A stretch of DNA of 64,000 bases from Bremia lactucae (GCF_004359215.1 NW_027152029.1:2109802-2173801), one strand, 5' to 3'; counted from the stretch's first letter, positions 22,836-35,132 are shown. Numbers and translations are program-made. Notes: generated by a model from the letters alone, not told the origin.

Positions 22836-25215
22836 TTCGAGTCAAAAAGAGGGGCATATAATTAAATTTCTCATAATCGAAACCTTAAACTTATTATAAA
22901 AATTCTCGAAAAATCCTCGCATTCGGCAGTCAAATTATGCATCACAAGTGCAAAAGTCCAAGGATAAATGGTGGGCTCATGACGAGGACCTAACATCTCC
23001 TTAAAACAAAATAGCCTACGTTTTTTTCTCGGCAGTTCGATTGGAACGAGAGTTATGCCAGAGTTACAAGGCCTTACGACCAATGTCGATTTTTCGAGCT
23101 TTAACAAAGTCGTCGAGCTTGATTCAGCTAGTCGGAAGGCTAAAAATATATAACGAAGTCACAAAACCTTATGTGGGTACAAGCGCGCCAATACTTGCCC
23201 AAATCCGACCTGCAAAATAGTCACTCGACTTCAGCAGCCAAGTAAACCAGTCAGCAACAACAATGCCTCCAGAGAATGGCAATTGCGAAACACCTCCAGA
23301 GGGCCCCAACGGTATATTCATTGCAAAAGCACATGGTGTTTTAAATGGCTTCAAGAACTTGCGATCACTGCAACAAGCTCGCTAGCCAAAAATTTGCCCT
23401 GCTCGCCAGCTATATAAACCATTATGGGTGCCCGGTGATTACACACGTCCCCCAAAACAAATATGTCGGAGAATGTTTCGCCGTCCGGCTTCAACTGGTC
23501 GTTCGCCTTGATAGCCCCGCTCGGTCACCAGCGACGCATCCATCTCTTGCACCAGTGTGCCCACTGGACGAGATCCACCATACAGGAGCTGGATATCAGA
23601 CGCGATTTCCTAACTTCTGTCGGAGTAAAGCGTTTGTTTCGTAAGCAATACGCTCAATTAAACGCTCATTTAAAATTCTTCTGACACCAAGCTTATCAAA
23701 TGACGCATTCAGCTTCACATAAAATGCATCGCGCAAAACTCATACCCTTATATGAGCTGATGCTTCGCATCAATAAATTTTACCGACTTGTTCGGATACT
23801 TTGCCATAATCTCCGCTGCCAACTCGCACCTCTGAACAATAGCCACTTATATACTCTATTGTAGTAAATATTCGTACACTGATCACGCATAAAAACGACT
23901 ATTTTAAATCGTCATGTACTGGATAGGATTCTGGCGCCACTGCTGCAACGAGATTGGTGTAGCCCGAGGCGCGAAAGGACTATTGGAGGTAAAGCGTATA
24001 TAAATCGACAAGTTAACCGTGGTATATCTTATAATTTGAGCGCACAGCCATCTCAAAGTGACGCAGATCAATGGCTTACATTTCATCGATGTCCTTGTCA
24101 TGACGCCGCAAAACTCTCGATAAAAGTCAGCTAAAAATGCGCGTGTACCCGCATCGGCTTTTGTGGCGATGATTTTTTTTGATACTGCGACTTGGGTCGT
24201 TTCGACGTGTACAAAGCATGTCAACTCTCGTTACTTCGGAAGTTGAATTGATCATACGTGATGCGAGATGCAATTTGTTCGATTGTCGAGTCGATGTCTG
24301 GACTTCCATCACAATCACATGGCCAAATGAATACTAGTTTTTCTGAAAGGGGTATAGTTGTTGACGCCAACAAAAATCATGTAGCAGCAGTAGGCGTGCA
24401 GTGTTTCGCATTCGGCCACTTCTAGTCCATTATCTTAACAGATATACTTCAATTACATCACTAAGAAATGTCCATGGTCGAAATATTGTGACGGGTCACT
24501 TTTTATCCATGACTGAATATTAAAGCTCCATCTGTCAAGGCTCGCCATTGATCCCAGAGGTCGGCGCGCCGGAGACTAAAGGGCGATTTCATATACGACT
24601 TGTGGATTGGCTTACATAATGAAACAATGACTGCAGAAAATCTTCAGCTCCATTACTACAGACATGTTTTTTTGTCAAATTTGCGAAACCTATAGCAATG
24701 AGACCGCTCGATTTGTATGGTTTTCATGCATCCAAGTCGATCGACGAAGCCTTTCGATAGTTGCACCTGATCGAGCTGTCAACTATTTCATTAATACTAA
24801 TTTCTGTGTATATGAATGCGTCTGTTATGACAACTTTTAGCATCGCACCAAATTTGGGTGCTTTTTACAGAATCGATTTTTTAATACTATTGCGTTGTAA
24901 TTGCGTGGAAACCCAACCAGGTTCATACATAAATTAATCAATTTACTCGATTCGCTTGCGGCCAGAACGGCAAACCAAATCCTGTGTTGATCGATGCGAC
25001 AATATTAAAGAACTTGCTGTTAGTATAGATTGAAGTAAAGCCTCTCCCATCGATTAGGTTTGGGTATCACCAAAAATCCGGTAGAGTATTCCTCTGTCAC
25101 ATCGTATTTCGCATGAGTGATGGGCTTCGATTACTTCGCACACTTTGTGTTTAAGTAGCTTAATAACATAAATCAATCGACAAACTGTGGGGTACTCCAG
25201 ACCATATCGTACAAC
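22836..25215. other. About 2.4 kb with no recognised gene
   Basis: Short frames occur on both strands, but none shows a domain I recognise. Minus-strand text is fairly open between 22871 and 24320 in changing frames, which looks like a decayed coding sequence of unknown type, perhaps a DNA transposon. No LTR landmarks are present. Confidence 0.4.
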
Positions 25216-25599
25216 ATGGGCCCAAAATCGATCCCACAGTTCTTTGCTCGCCTTCCAGTACAATTTGCGACTCCTGCTACAGAGAAGCAATATCACGCGG
25301 ACATGGACCAGGTGTCGCAGTACGTTTGTGCTAAGTTTGGCGGGCTAGATGAGGCGTCGCGCCAATTGCTAGGTGTACATGACAGTAACACGCGTCATTC
25401 CTACGAGGACATCCAAGAGTTTCTTGTGCGCAAGCAAGGGGTTGAGCAACGGCGACGACAACACCATCAACAACACCAAAAACGAATTGCTCCGATGATG
25501 ACCGAAAGCGTACTTATTTGCGGACTTGACGAGTATTTGAACGAGTTGGACCCAACTTTGTTTGTCGAGCTCGCGCCAGTGACACCAATTGCCTCATAA
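25216..25599 (+). CDS. Hypothetical 127-residue ORF
   Basis: An ATG-started frame (MGPKSIPQFFARLPVQ...) with a Gln/His/Arg-rich centre (RRRQHHQQHQKR) and a hydrophobic/acidic C-terminus (LNELDPTLFVELAPVTP). No signal peptide, transmembrane segment or familiar domain. It may be a host gene fragment or part of an unrecognised element. No supporting neighbours. Confidence 0.25.
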   Translation: MGPKSIPQFFARLPVQFATPATEKQYHADMDQVSQYVCAKFGGLDEASRQLLGVHDSNTRHSYEDIQEFLVRKQGVEQRRRQHHQQHQKRIAPMMTESVLICGLDEYLNELDPTLFVELAPVTPIAS

Positions 25600-25795
25600 T
25601 CGGCGATCTACCAGTGCATGGCAGATTTGTCTACCGAAGATGTGAAGAGACTTCGCTTGCTTGTCTGAGAAACCGGCACCAGGCACTAGGCTGCGGAGGC
25701 TGATCGCTGCGCATTGTCATCGTTTGTGGTGTGCCGTTTTAGCATCAGCAGATCATTCGGACGTGCAGACGCTAGGAACTGCGAGGGAAGGACAC

Positions 25796-26302
25796 TCACG
25801 AGCTTCCATTCTCTTGGTCACGAAGCAATGCTTCAAGTAATTTATTTTCATTTGTGTGGCATCTCGTGCTATGCTCCACTTCACGACATTCTGCTTGTTC
25901 AAATGAAAGACTAGCTACTTTTAGGTATGTATTTTCATAAACGGTAAGAATATGTCTTAGAATAGACTCGATCATTTTTGAAGCTTGCGCGAGCACCCAT
26001 GACGACTTTTCTTTGTCTTCAACTTGTTTGAACGTTTTGATGAAGTTCCATTTGTGAGCAAATGCGCCGCAACGTATGGTATGTGAATATAGCATACGAT
26101 GCGGCTCATTTTTCACAAAAAATATATTTGCTTTTGCTCGTTGATAAAAGATCCATTCATCTTTGTTTACCGATCTTCGGCGTTTAACAGTTGTCAGCAA
26201 ATTTAACAGTTTGGTGAGTATTGATGGTAAATTCAACGTTTTAGCAATTTGGTGCCTGCTCTTACAGAGGAGCGGAATATGCTCCAACAGAAAAACGAGC
26301 AA
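25796..26302 (-). CDS. Hypothetical minus-strand ORF, no ATG near its start
   Basis: An open frame of about 168 codons (KRRRSVNKDEWIFYQRAKAN, HKWNFIKTFKQVEDKEKSSW). The residue usage looks protein-like, with a Lys/Arg-rich start and Glu-rich end, but the first ATG is well inside the frame. It may be an exon or a remnant. I do not recognise the family. Confidence 0.25.
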   Translation of the reverse strand: MLVFLLEHIPLLCKSRHQIAKTLNLPSILTKLLNLLTTVKRRRSVNKDEWIFYQRAKANIFFVKNEPHRMLYSHTIRCGAFAHKWNFIKTFKQVEDKEKSSWVLAQASKMIESILRHILTVYENTYLKVASLSFEQAECREVEHSTRCHTNENKLLEALLRDQENGSS

Positions 26303-26335
26303 ATTTAAGGGTGATCATCCTTTTTGGCATACGCT

Positions 26336-26459
26336 TATCTCACAAAAGATGAGCGTCCTCCAAATTGGATCTTTAAGGAATTGGCGTCCTTAGGGGCATG
26401 ACCTGCGCCCTTAAAACAGCATGAAGATGAGTCCTCCTACGAGCGGCAAGGTATCCCTT
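26336..26459 (-). pseudogene. Fragment of a Gypsy antisense ORF region
   Basis: The stretch GATGAGCGTCCTCCAAATTG ... GGGGCATGACCTGCGCCCTT matches 46885-47010 of E7, the central part of its antisense frame, with small gaps. It stops where the LTR-A at 26460 begins, so the LTR probably inserted into this fragment. Confidence 0.55.
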
Positions 26460-26923
26460 TGTAACGGGCTAGAGTTGCCCTAATGTTACACAGTCCCCAA
26501 AAAGTACATTTGGTACTTAAGGGGATGGTCAGTTACTAAATAATAGTAATTAGACCCAACACTCGGGTGTGGTGCACATTTGTGACCAACCCTTGTGGAT
26601 GTGATGCACATGGGTGCATTCACATTAGGAGGGATGACGCCCAGCGTCATCCATGATGACGGCTAGCGTCATCAGTTACGCGAGGTATCTATAAAGATAC
26701 GCTCGCAATACATATTAAATGATATCTATAGAGATATCATTTTAATTGGTAAAAATAGGTATTTGTATTTAATTCTATTAAATATAAATCAGTCTGAAAA
26801 TTACTTCCTACTTGGGAAGTGCGCACGAGGAGACGGATAACGCTCCCGTGACGTCACTTCACCAGAGCTCTTAGTGTGTTGGGTGAGGTCGCTTGCGCGC
26901 CCACCACAACTACCTCACTGCAC
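26460..26923 (+). repeat. LTR-A copy cut by the assembly gap
   Basis: TGTAACGGGCTAGAGTTGCC to CTACCTCACTGCAC, missing about the last 80 bp, which fall in the gap. It contains a duplicated GATGACG(C/G)C(C/T)AGCGTCATC motif near 26635-26670. Confidence 0.8.
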
Positions 26924-27023
26924 NNNNNNNNNNNNNNNNNNNNNNNNNNNNNNNNNNNNNNNNNNNNNNNNNNNNNNNNNNNNNNNNNNNNNNNNNNNNN
27001 NNNNNNNNNNNNNNNNNNNNNNN
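26924..27023. other. Assembly gap (100 N)
   Basis: Exactly 100 undetermined bases, a conventional size for an unknown gap. Both flanks are LTR-A in the same orientation, so a whole element could be collapsed here. Confidence 0.95.
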
Positions 27024-27431
27024 TGATGCACATAGGTGCATTCACATTAGGAGGGATGACGCCTAGCGTCTTCCGTGATGAAGGCTAGCGTCATCCGTTA
27101 CGCTAAGTTTCTAGAAAGGTACGCTCGCAATACATATTAAGTGTTATCTATATAGATGACATTTTGATTGGTAAAAATAGGTATATATATTTAATACAAT
27201 TAAATGTAAATCAGTCTGAAAACTACTTCCTACACAGTAAGTGCGCACGAGGACCCGGACCGCTCCCATGACGACGCTTGACTAAAGTGCTTAGTGCGTT
27301 GGGTGAGGTCGCTAACGCGCCCACCACAACTACCTCACTGCACGCAAGAGAAGCAGGTTTAACCGCTTCCTCGCTGTGCTAGGGTGTGTGTCTAAGTAGA
27401 GCGAGGCCGCATTACGACGTGCCCGCCTACA
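27024..27431 (+). repeat. LTR-A copy, 3' part
   Basis: Begins inside the LTR at TGATGCACATAGGTGCATTC and continues to the family end GTGCCCGCCTACA at 27431. Confidence 0.8.
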
Positions 27432-28425
27432 GTAAGAGTCTGCTTAATTAACTATTAATACATGTAATTCAATGCTAAGACTTCAAGACAATGCCCAACT
27501 CCCGGAAACCATGTTTTTTTTTCCTGTCAAGCCTCGTATCTCTCTATCTCTTGGGACCTCAACTGCTGCTGGAGGCGCAAGTCCAATGCTAGAAACCAAT
27601 TAATCTGCACCACCCAATAAAATAATAATGAAACTATTTCATTGGCCTAAAAAATCAGACGCGGGAATTCTACTGGCTGGAGCGAAGGGCGATTCTCATT
27701 GTTCACCTCTTCTAAGTTTTATCCTCTATTAATTGATAGAATGAGGTTTTCCAGCGAGACTATAACTTAGTAGATGTTTTAAGTGAACATGTAACAGGCA
27801 GCGAAGCGTCGATCTCGCGAATTACAAATCATTCACAAATCTAGCTGGCTCCTTAAATTCATTCATATTTTGCAAGTGCGTTCCGTCACGCTTAGTAGTA
27901 TGTAAAGTCTATCGCAGATATTGCTACGAAGTGATAAAAAAACAGCAGAATAAAAGCCAAAAATCTGGACGAGAGAAAGCGAAGCGTGGGAAGAGATAAA
28001 GCGGAGCTGATGGCAATTTAGTATTTGTTGGAAATAGGCGAAAAGCGGCTGTTCATTTGTAAGCGGTATCATCTGCGAGCTTCCTCGTCCAGGTGCTTTA
28101 ATAAGTGCTTTCAATTGACTACATCCCGGTAAATATGACGAGCTTCATAACGTTTTCACAAAGAGACTCTCTAGACGTGGTATTTCTTGAGGTCAAAACA
28201 AACGTCGGTGTTGTTTCTGGGGATCGAAGGCTTGACACGTGGCGACATTAGCGATGCAGGAATTTCTTTCGAGGCGAGAATCGGTTGCTGCAAGATAACT
28301 TAAATGGATGTGTGACTCCTACACTGACTCACTTTTGATCAAGGGTAAACCTGAATTCCATTATTGTATTACCAACGTGCGGCGGCCTTGTTTGAAAGGT
28401 CGCCGCCCAGTCCAAAAGGGGTTGC
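27432..28425. other. Intergenic stretch upstream of the first gene island
   Basis: AT-rich, with no transposon landmark and no convincing ORF. It should hold the promoter and 5' UTR of the gene starting at 28426, but I see no diagnostic motif. Confidence 0.5.
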
Positions 28426-29691
28426 ATGGAAACTTCGGGCATAAACCTTATCCCGCAATCTGTTCACGTGACAACGCCGAGCAAGAAATCCCCAATCAGC
28501 AGCAAGCTTTTTGTTTTGTGCGCCACCCTTGCGGCGGCAGCGCTCCTCATCTTCTTTATATTTTACCCAATCCTAGATGGCCAGCCGCAGCACTGCGTAT
28601 ACCTATTGCAATTGTGCTTGGGCATTGGCTTACTCCAGAAAAGCTGGTGGCACTACCGCATTCGGCAACGTTTCCTGGCGCCAATGGAGGCGTCCTTGAC
28701 ACCACATTTTCGCGATGCAGGATTTAACGAGAACGAAAGTGACGTTTGTGGTAGAATGGAGCCTAGCGCGTATGCAGTGACGTTTTTTATAGACAGATAC
28801 ATGGGAGACGTGCGCTGTGCCGCGGTAATTTTTGCCCTTCTCGCGGCGTCAATAGCAGCTGCGGTAGCCGTTGCCGTCGCTACGTATACAGAAGACTCTC
28901 TGACGGTGTGTGCTGCGGTTGGCTGCTTCTCTGGCATGCTATGTGCATGCTTTGCGCCGACGCCTGGTGATGGTGTAAGCATTCTCGTGCAAGAAGGAGC
29001 CCTCACCATGACAGCGATGAACAGCATTATCGTGAATTACACGGGGTCGGAATTGGAGCTCGCAATTGTTGATTATCTATTTGTAGCGCTGGTTGGTTGG
29101 GTCATAATTGTTATTTCGCGCATTATTGCATCGAAGAAGCTTCTAAAATGCCTTTTAATGGTTGCGCTTGATACAACGGCATTGCTTCACGTGACGATCG
29201 TGATGATGGAAATAGTGCACTATGTCAATCATCCCCTCGCAAACACTCTCCCTCATGAATTTTCAGCTTTCATCGTCACGATAGCTTGCGCCGAATCCGG
29301 TCACTACCTCTTTAGTGCGGTGACGACACAATGGCTGCGTTATAACTTTGATCGATGGATAATTACCTACCCGCGAGTGTATGCAGCGTTAGACTTAATC
29401 GTGTCTGTGATGTTTAGTGCTGCTGGAATGTCGATATGGATGCAGTGGATATATGCCATGCATTTGAGCACGTGGAGTGCTGTTGCTTTAATTGTGGCCG
29501 CGGCGCTTTCTTATGCAGGTCGTTCGATCATGACTTTAACCTATGAAACAGCTATGGTGCTTCCGTGGTATTGCTCGACGTTTACGGTCTGGAATAATGG
29601 TATGATGGAATTGTTAAATCCATTTCTTGTCGGGTGGATTATATTTAACCCGTACATTAAAAATTCGTTCGAGGCTGAACCTTGCTATTAA
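28426..29691 (+). CDS. Polytopic membrane protein, 421 residues, unknown function
   Basis: A single uninterrupted frame from ATG 28426 to a stop at 29689. Nine or ten hydrophobic segments are visible: about residues 27-49, 57-72, 130-153, 158-178, 212-236, 240-266, 281-302, 324-346, 352-372 and possibly 380-408. A short hydrophilic N-terminus (Ser/Lys-rich) suggests no cleaved signal peptide. A charged loop (ASLTPHFRDAGFNENESDV) lies between the second and third segments. I recognise no transporter signature or catalytic motif. It converges on the RNF113 gene, with stops about 300 bp apart. Intact and intronless as seen; function cannot be inferred. Confidence 0.75.
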   Translation: METSGINLIPQSVHVTTPSKKSPISSKLFVLCATLAAAALLIFFIFYPILDGQPQHCVYLLQLCLGIGLLQKSWWHYRIRQRFLAPMEASLTPHFRDAGFNENESDVCGRMEPSAYAVTFFIDRYMGDVRCAAVIFALLAASIAAAVAVAVATYTEDSLTVCAAVGCFSGMLCACFAPTPGDGVSILVQEGALTMTAMNSIIVNYTGSELELAIVDYLFVALVGWVIIVISRIIASKKLLKCLLMVALDTTALLHVTIVMMEIVHYVNHPLANTLPHEFSAFIVTIACAESGHYLFSAVTTQWLRYNFDRWIITYPRVYAALDLIVSVMFSAAGMSIWMQWIYAMHLSTWSAVALIVAAALSYAGRSIMTLTYETAMVLPWYCSTFTVWNNGMMELLNPFLVGWIIFNPYIKNSFEAEPCY

Positions 29692-29989
29692 TTTAATGTA
29701 TAAGATATGGAGTGTCTACTCCTAAAAGTGACTTCCGCTAGTATTATGAAAAGGGCAGCGAAATGCTGGCAAGTAAGCAAGCTTAAGATACCTTTCGTCC
29801 TCGACCTTTCAATTCTTATTATGCATTTAGAAGATTACGCGACTTCTGTCCACGAGCCCCCAGAAATCTTCTTTGAAGCTACAATTGTCGCTAACTTTCC
29901 ACTTTTGGCTGCAATTTCATCTCGCTCCTTACGCTCTTTCGCTCGAAGCTTCCCAGCAGCAGCAAACACGCCTGTTTCAATTAATTTGT

Positions 29990-31205
<1,216 letters not shown>

Positions 31206-31365
31206 GTAGTACGTTACTGAAAATATACGTCGACTTTTTAATTCTAATAACTGGGTCGAGAAGCAGTCACAACAAAGACGCGACAAGTTTTAAGCATTTA
31301 TTAGTAGTACTTTCCCTACTAATTTTGTCGTTTTTCTTGTAATCCCTGAGGGGTTTTATGAATTA

Positions 31366-31680
31366 CTACAAAGCCCCATTCTGCTTGAGCAGAGGCTCCA
31401 AATCACCTGCCTCGTGCAGCTCTTGAATATTGGAGTTCCCACCGATCGACTTGCCACCAAGGAATGTATTCGGCACGGTCCGCTGGCCCGTAATTTGCTC
31501 CAGTGCATCCTGTTGCTCGTTGCCGTCAGAAATCTGGTCCAACTCCACAATTTCGAACTTGGCGCCTAATTTCTCCAGCAGAACCTTTGTCTTGGTGCAG
31601 TATGGGCAGTAGCTTTTACTGTACACGACCACAGGGGTCGAGGAGATCTTGGCTTCTACGGATTCTTTTGCACTTACCAT
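31366..31680 (-). CDS. Glutaredoxin, dithiol CPYC type
   Basis: ATG at 31680 gives 104 residues, the usual length of a cytosolic glutaredoxin; the open frame extends 30 bp further but without an ATG. The active site SYCPYCTKTK, the cis-Pro loop TVPNTFLGGKSIGG and the glutathione-binding GGNSNIQEL are all present. It should reduce protein and glutathione mixed disulphides using GSH. No targeting peptide is visible with this start. It lies about 160 bp upstream of the RNF113 start and about 135 bp downstream of the DinB-like stop, all on the minus strand. Each gene is probably transcribed separately. Confidence 0.93.
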   Translation of the reverse strand: MVSAKESVEAKISSTPVVVYSKSYCPYCTKTKVLLEKLGAKFEIVELDQISDGNEQQDALEQITGQRTVPNTFLGGKSIGGNSNIQELHEAGDLEPLLKQNGAL

Positions 31681-31813
31681 GTCACTTACTAATAATGAGA
31701 AACTCTTCAAATGATTAAGATTACGACAAACTAATTAAAATTCGACGTAGAATTTAAGCCAATCCGCGCGCGCTGCATTATCAAATCCAATCAATCAGTG
31801 CCTTAATAAGCGC

Positions 31814-32455
31814 TTATTCACACTCATCCTCAATCTCCTGATTAAAATTAGCCGTGGATGGTGCCATGCCAAAATCTTCCGGTATTGTCTGGTTCGGAAA
31901 GTGGTAGGCTAAAAGCACCTTCGACAACGCGTTGTGGTGAATGCAGTGGTGAATAGCGAAAGCAAGTTCACGGTTAAACGTAGATTCAAATTGGACTTCA
32001 CTTCGGTCTGTGGAGAGCATAAACACAGCGCGCACTGGATACGATAAGTACTTCTGCGGTGTGGCGCAAAGCATCGTCTCAAGCTGAGCGATAAGCTCTA
32101 TGGCAACGTGACGATCCTTTTCCACGGGTGTGTGACGTTCGCGAATGTCGTATCGCACCATATTCTCGTTGCATCCTTTCTCAAGAGTAGCCAATATCTC
32201 AAGAGGCTTCTGTATGTGGTCAAGGGAGTGCCGCGTATGCTGTCCGACGGAGCCTTCAATGAGGGGGCTGTGAAAAGTATAGATAGCGTCGTTTAAATTG
32301 CGGAGAAATGTCTTATGCTGCTTTAATATTGCTCGAGCGCAAACAATTGCTTCAGATGAGTCTTTCAAAACGGTGCCAATAGGGGCTGTATAGCGTCTAC
32401 TTCGCGCGTTGCCGGTTGCAGACCTTATCACTTTCACTTTTACAGCAGAACGCAT
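31814..32455 (-). CDS. DinB-like metal-binding four-helix protein
   Basis: 213 residues from ATG 32455 with no intron. SVGQHTRHSLDHI (about residues 69-81) and FNRELAFAIHHCIHH (about 163-177) are the two helices that supply the metal-binding His triad in the DinB/YfiT superfamily. Bacterial members include DNA-damage-inducible DinB and thiol S-transferases. The N-terminus (RSATGNARSRRY) is basic and could be an extension or targeting region. The substrate is unknown. The family is best known from bacteria, so transfer or an ancient eukaryotic branch are both possible. Confidence 0.75.
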   Translation of the reverse strand: MRSAVKVKVIRSATGNARSRRYTAPIGTVLKDSSEAIVCARAILKQHKTFLRNLNDAIYTFHSPLIEGSVGQHTRHSLDHIQKPLEILATLEKGCNENMVRYDIRERHTPVEKDRHVAIELIAQLETMLCATPQKYLSYPVRAVFMLSTDRSEVQFESTFNRELAFAIHHCIHHNALSKVLLAYHFPNQTIPEDFGMAPSTANFNQEIEDECE

Positions 32456-32591
32456 TTCTAGCTTTTTTTCTGATACTGAAAAGTTTTATTTTTATGTTGT
32501 AACAGTCTCCTGAATGAAGGAAAAAAAATCTCAATGTTATCTAGATTGAAATGTCGGAGCAATCATCGCAAAATCTTTACTTTTACATAAG

Positions 32592-32880
32592 ATGTAACGC
32601 CTTATGTTACACGGTGGTTAAGTAAACTTAACGGGAGGTCAATTAATTCGTGTGGAATAAATGACATGTCGCTGGGTGGCACAAAGGGCGTTCACATTAA
32701 ATAGGACGACGTCTGCATCTGCGAGCCGAGGGAACGTAGAGATGTACATCTATAGAAATGGCAACTAATCATTGGATGAAAATGTCGTTTAAATAATTCT
32801 TACATCAGTTTTATACATACTTCCTAGTAACACAAAGCGCACGAGAAGACGGCATGACGTCTCTAATTAATAAATTTTCA
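32592..32880 (+). repeat. Degraded LTR-A
   Basis: Recognisable LTR-A order with internal deletions: TGTAACG...ATGTTACACGGTGG, TTAACGGGAGGTCAATTAAT, GTTCACATTAAATAGGACGA, and TACTTCCTAGTAACACAAAG near 32818. The 3' end merges into the next LTR. Confidence 0.6.
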
Positions 32881-32889
32881 CTTATTAGG

Positions 32890-33377
32890 TGTAAAGGTGA
32901 ACCGATACATAAGTATTTTTTCGTATAAGACGAATAACAAGCATTATTTCCTACACGAGGAAATAAATAAAGCAGTACAAATTTGTTATCTTATTAATTT
33001 TGACTTAAATAGTCCCAATATTTCCAAATTGGATAATATTGACGTAATAAGACATTAGCTCTATTGATTGGTTGATTTAAGTCTAAATCAACCCGCCAAT
33101 CGCTATAAGACACGATTGCGCGGTGCGCAAGGAGGCGCCATACTTGGTTGGTTATTTAATATAATAAGTTCAGTAGTAGATAGAAGATCATATAATATAT
33201 TAATACAGTTTTACTTTTCCCTACGTCTAAACCTTTGAATTAACTTTGGTAGCTAAAGCCCCTTAGCTACTTAGATACCTTCATCTGTACCCTTGTGTAC
33301 GTGAAGTTTCGAGGCACCTAACCTACACTGTATACAGTTTAAGGCTAACTAGTACTGATCAGTACTAGTGAGTTACA
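32890..33377 (+). repeat. LTR-B, 5' LTR of E5
   Basis: A 488-bp copy starting TGTAAAGGTGAACCGATACA and ending GTGAGTTACA. It is followed two bases later by a primer-binding site TGGTAGCAATTTGTAGTC at 33380. Near its end (33348-33369) is a perfect 22-bp palindrome with half-site ACTAGTACTGA. Confidence 0.8.
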
Positions 33378-33428
33378 CCTGGTAGCAATTTGTAGTCCGT
33401 TGAACGGCCCACGCACGTTCCATCCAAC

Positions 33429-34570
33429 ATGGACATGTTGGATGAAGGAGGAGGGAGCTTTCGAGCCCCTGAAGAAGGTTATCACGCAATGCGTGAGAGG
33501 TTTACTCATTTGAGTGACCTCGAATGGAGAGCGATCGAACGAATGAGTTCGGTCGTAGGCGGGCGAGCCGTTGGCGCTGTGCTGTCACTCTGGGAACAGA
33601 TGAATAGCATGCGGCCATAGCCGAGTTTATACAACACGAATTCGACGCGGTCCGAGAGAAAGTAGCCTTGATTCACCAGCAAGGCTCTCAACACGCGGAT
33701 GTGTCAAGAGAACAGGGTGCTTGAAAATTAAAACTGTTCAGACAGCAACATTTACAATGCTGCTGGCGGGCCGACGCTTCCAAGTCGACCCGAAAGCTTA
33801 AAGATTGAAATCTCTAAGTCTAAGGCAGTCCAAGGCGACTCCCTTAAAGATAGTTCGTCAATTTAGACGACGCCATTGAAGCCGGACGTGCCAAATCTTG
33901 GACGTTGGGCTCAAGCTTCATGACCCATTAGTTTTTAGGTCGTATGAGGTCTTTAAGACCCGACTCGGGCAAACATTTGAGCTGCCACGTGCCGAATTCA
34001 GGGCTCGAGCAGAGCTCCTGGCTTTCAAATAGCCAAGCGTGACCTTCACGCTTCTGCCCAACATACACGATACCTAGTAAGTTGTAATGTTAGTAATCCA
34101 GTTGCTGAACAAACACAGGAAACTGTGTTTATTAAAGGTCTTGCAGACGGACCTGTTAAGACCCACCTGTTCCGGCTAGATTAGAGTCGCTCGACAGAGC
34201 GATCTCTATAGCGGAACAGGAGGGTCTTATCCTGAAACAGGCTTTCGTCCATTATAGTACATATCGCCCACCGAGGGGACAAGAAAACGGATGTCCATAA
34301 CCCATAGATCTCTCGCATGTAGAGAGCGAGAAACATCGCTCTTCAAGTTACAAACGGTTACAAAGATGAAATCGTTATCAAAAGACGGTCCACTACGCCT
34401 AGGGGTGTAGTGCCCCACGGCCAGTGCGTAAAAACACCGAGCGAAAAGGCCGAACTCTCGCTAGAAACAGCGGAGGACGCGGATCCGACGCTGTTTCGAT
34501 ACCGCAACGGCGAAGCGGATCGTCAGAAAATGGTCGGGGTCAGTCGGTGCGGAGCGCCCTACTAATCCAG
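33429..34570 (+). pseudogene. E5 gag remnant
   Basis: The N-terminal frame MDMLDEGGGSFRAPEEGYHA, then RFTHLSDLEWRAIERMSSVV, is homologous to E3, E4 and E6; a stop at about 33618 ends it. Capsid and nucleocapsid fragments follow in other frames (RYLVS near 34070, RKPVSGFRPL on the way to 34260). Confidence 0.7.
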
Positions 34571-34574
34571 CAAC

Positions 34575-34760
34575 GTCAAAAAAATTTGCAGGCCTTTTGA
34601 CAAAAGTTGCTCATCACACACAAACATTCTGTGTCACTGCCCCAGGTGATGAGTTTAACCTCATCACCCGGCAAATAAAAGTGTCAAATAAGTCGCCACT
34701 TAAGTCCCTAATGCGCAACGTCATCCGCGTCTTGTTCAATAATATTTACAGACGGACATT
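34575..34760 (+). pseudogene. E5 protease fragment
   Basis: HTQTFCVTAPGDEFNLITRQ and KVSNKSPLKSLM match the segment just before the protease active site of E6 (SVSAPGDEISLITLKLKVTN). The active-site Asp segment is not recognisable. Similarity to the Gypsy elements ends near 34730-34760. Confidence 0.6.
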
Positions 34761-35132
34761 TCAGCGGTGGAATGTTTCTCGTTGTATTACAATCAAGGCT
34801 TGTCGAAGGCTGAGTTAAAGCAATTGTCGAGATTTTTTTCGATGGTTTTACAGCATAAGCGGTAGGTGTCATCTATCGCCAATCTGTTTTCGAAGCTTCT
34901 GATGCCGCCGGCAATGCTGCTCCTGCAAGAGAAATCGATAATGAAGCTTCTTGCTCCAATGTTGTCTGCCTTAGAAGCGATTGGGAGAGTTCCGAGTTGT
35001 TCCTCATCTTATAATCGTCGGACTCGTCGAAATTCATGTAGCGACTTTGCCTAATAGAACGAAACTTTTGCACGTCTCCAGTCGATTTTTCTGAAGAGCA
35101 AACGACACCAGGAGCTGGCAATGTTGTCCTTA
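34761..35132. other. Stretch without a recognised feature
   Basis: Short overlapping frames on both strands (34866-35054 + and 34873-35121 -) with no domain. It has no clear match to the Gypsy elements in this window. Confidence 0.4.

Noticed and set aside
26460..27431. Target-site duplication around the gapped LTR-A pair
   Set aside because: Left CCCTT and right GTAAG do not match, so no duplication can be claimed.
27863..28114. 83-codon minus ORF upstream of the membrane-protein gene
   Set aside because: No domain, short, and no sign of conservation or splicing.
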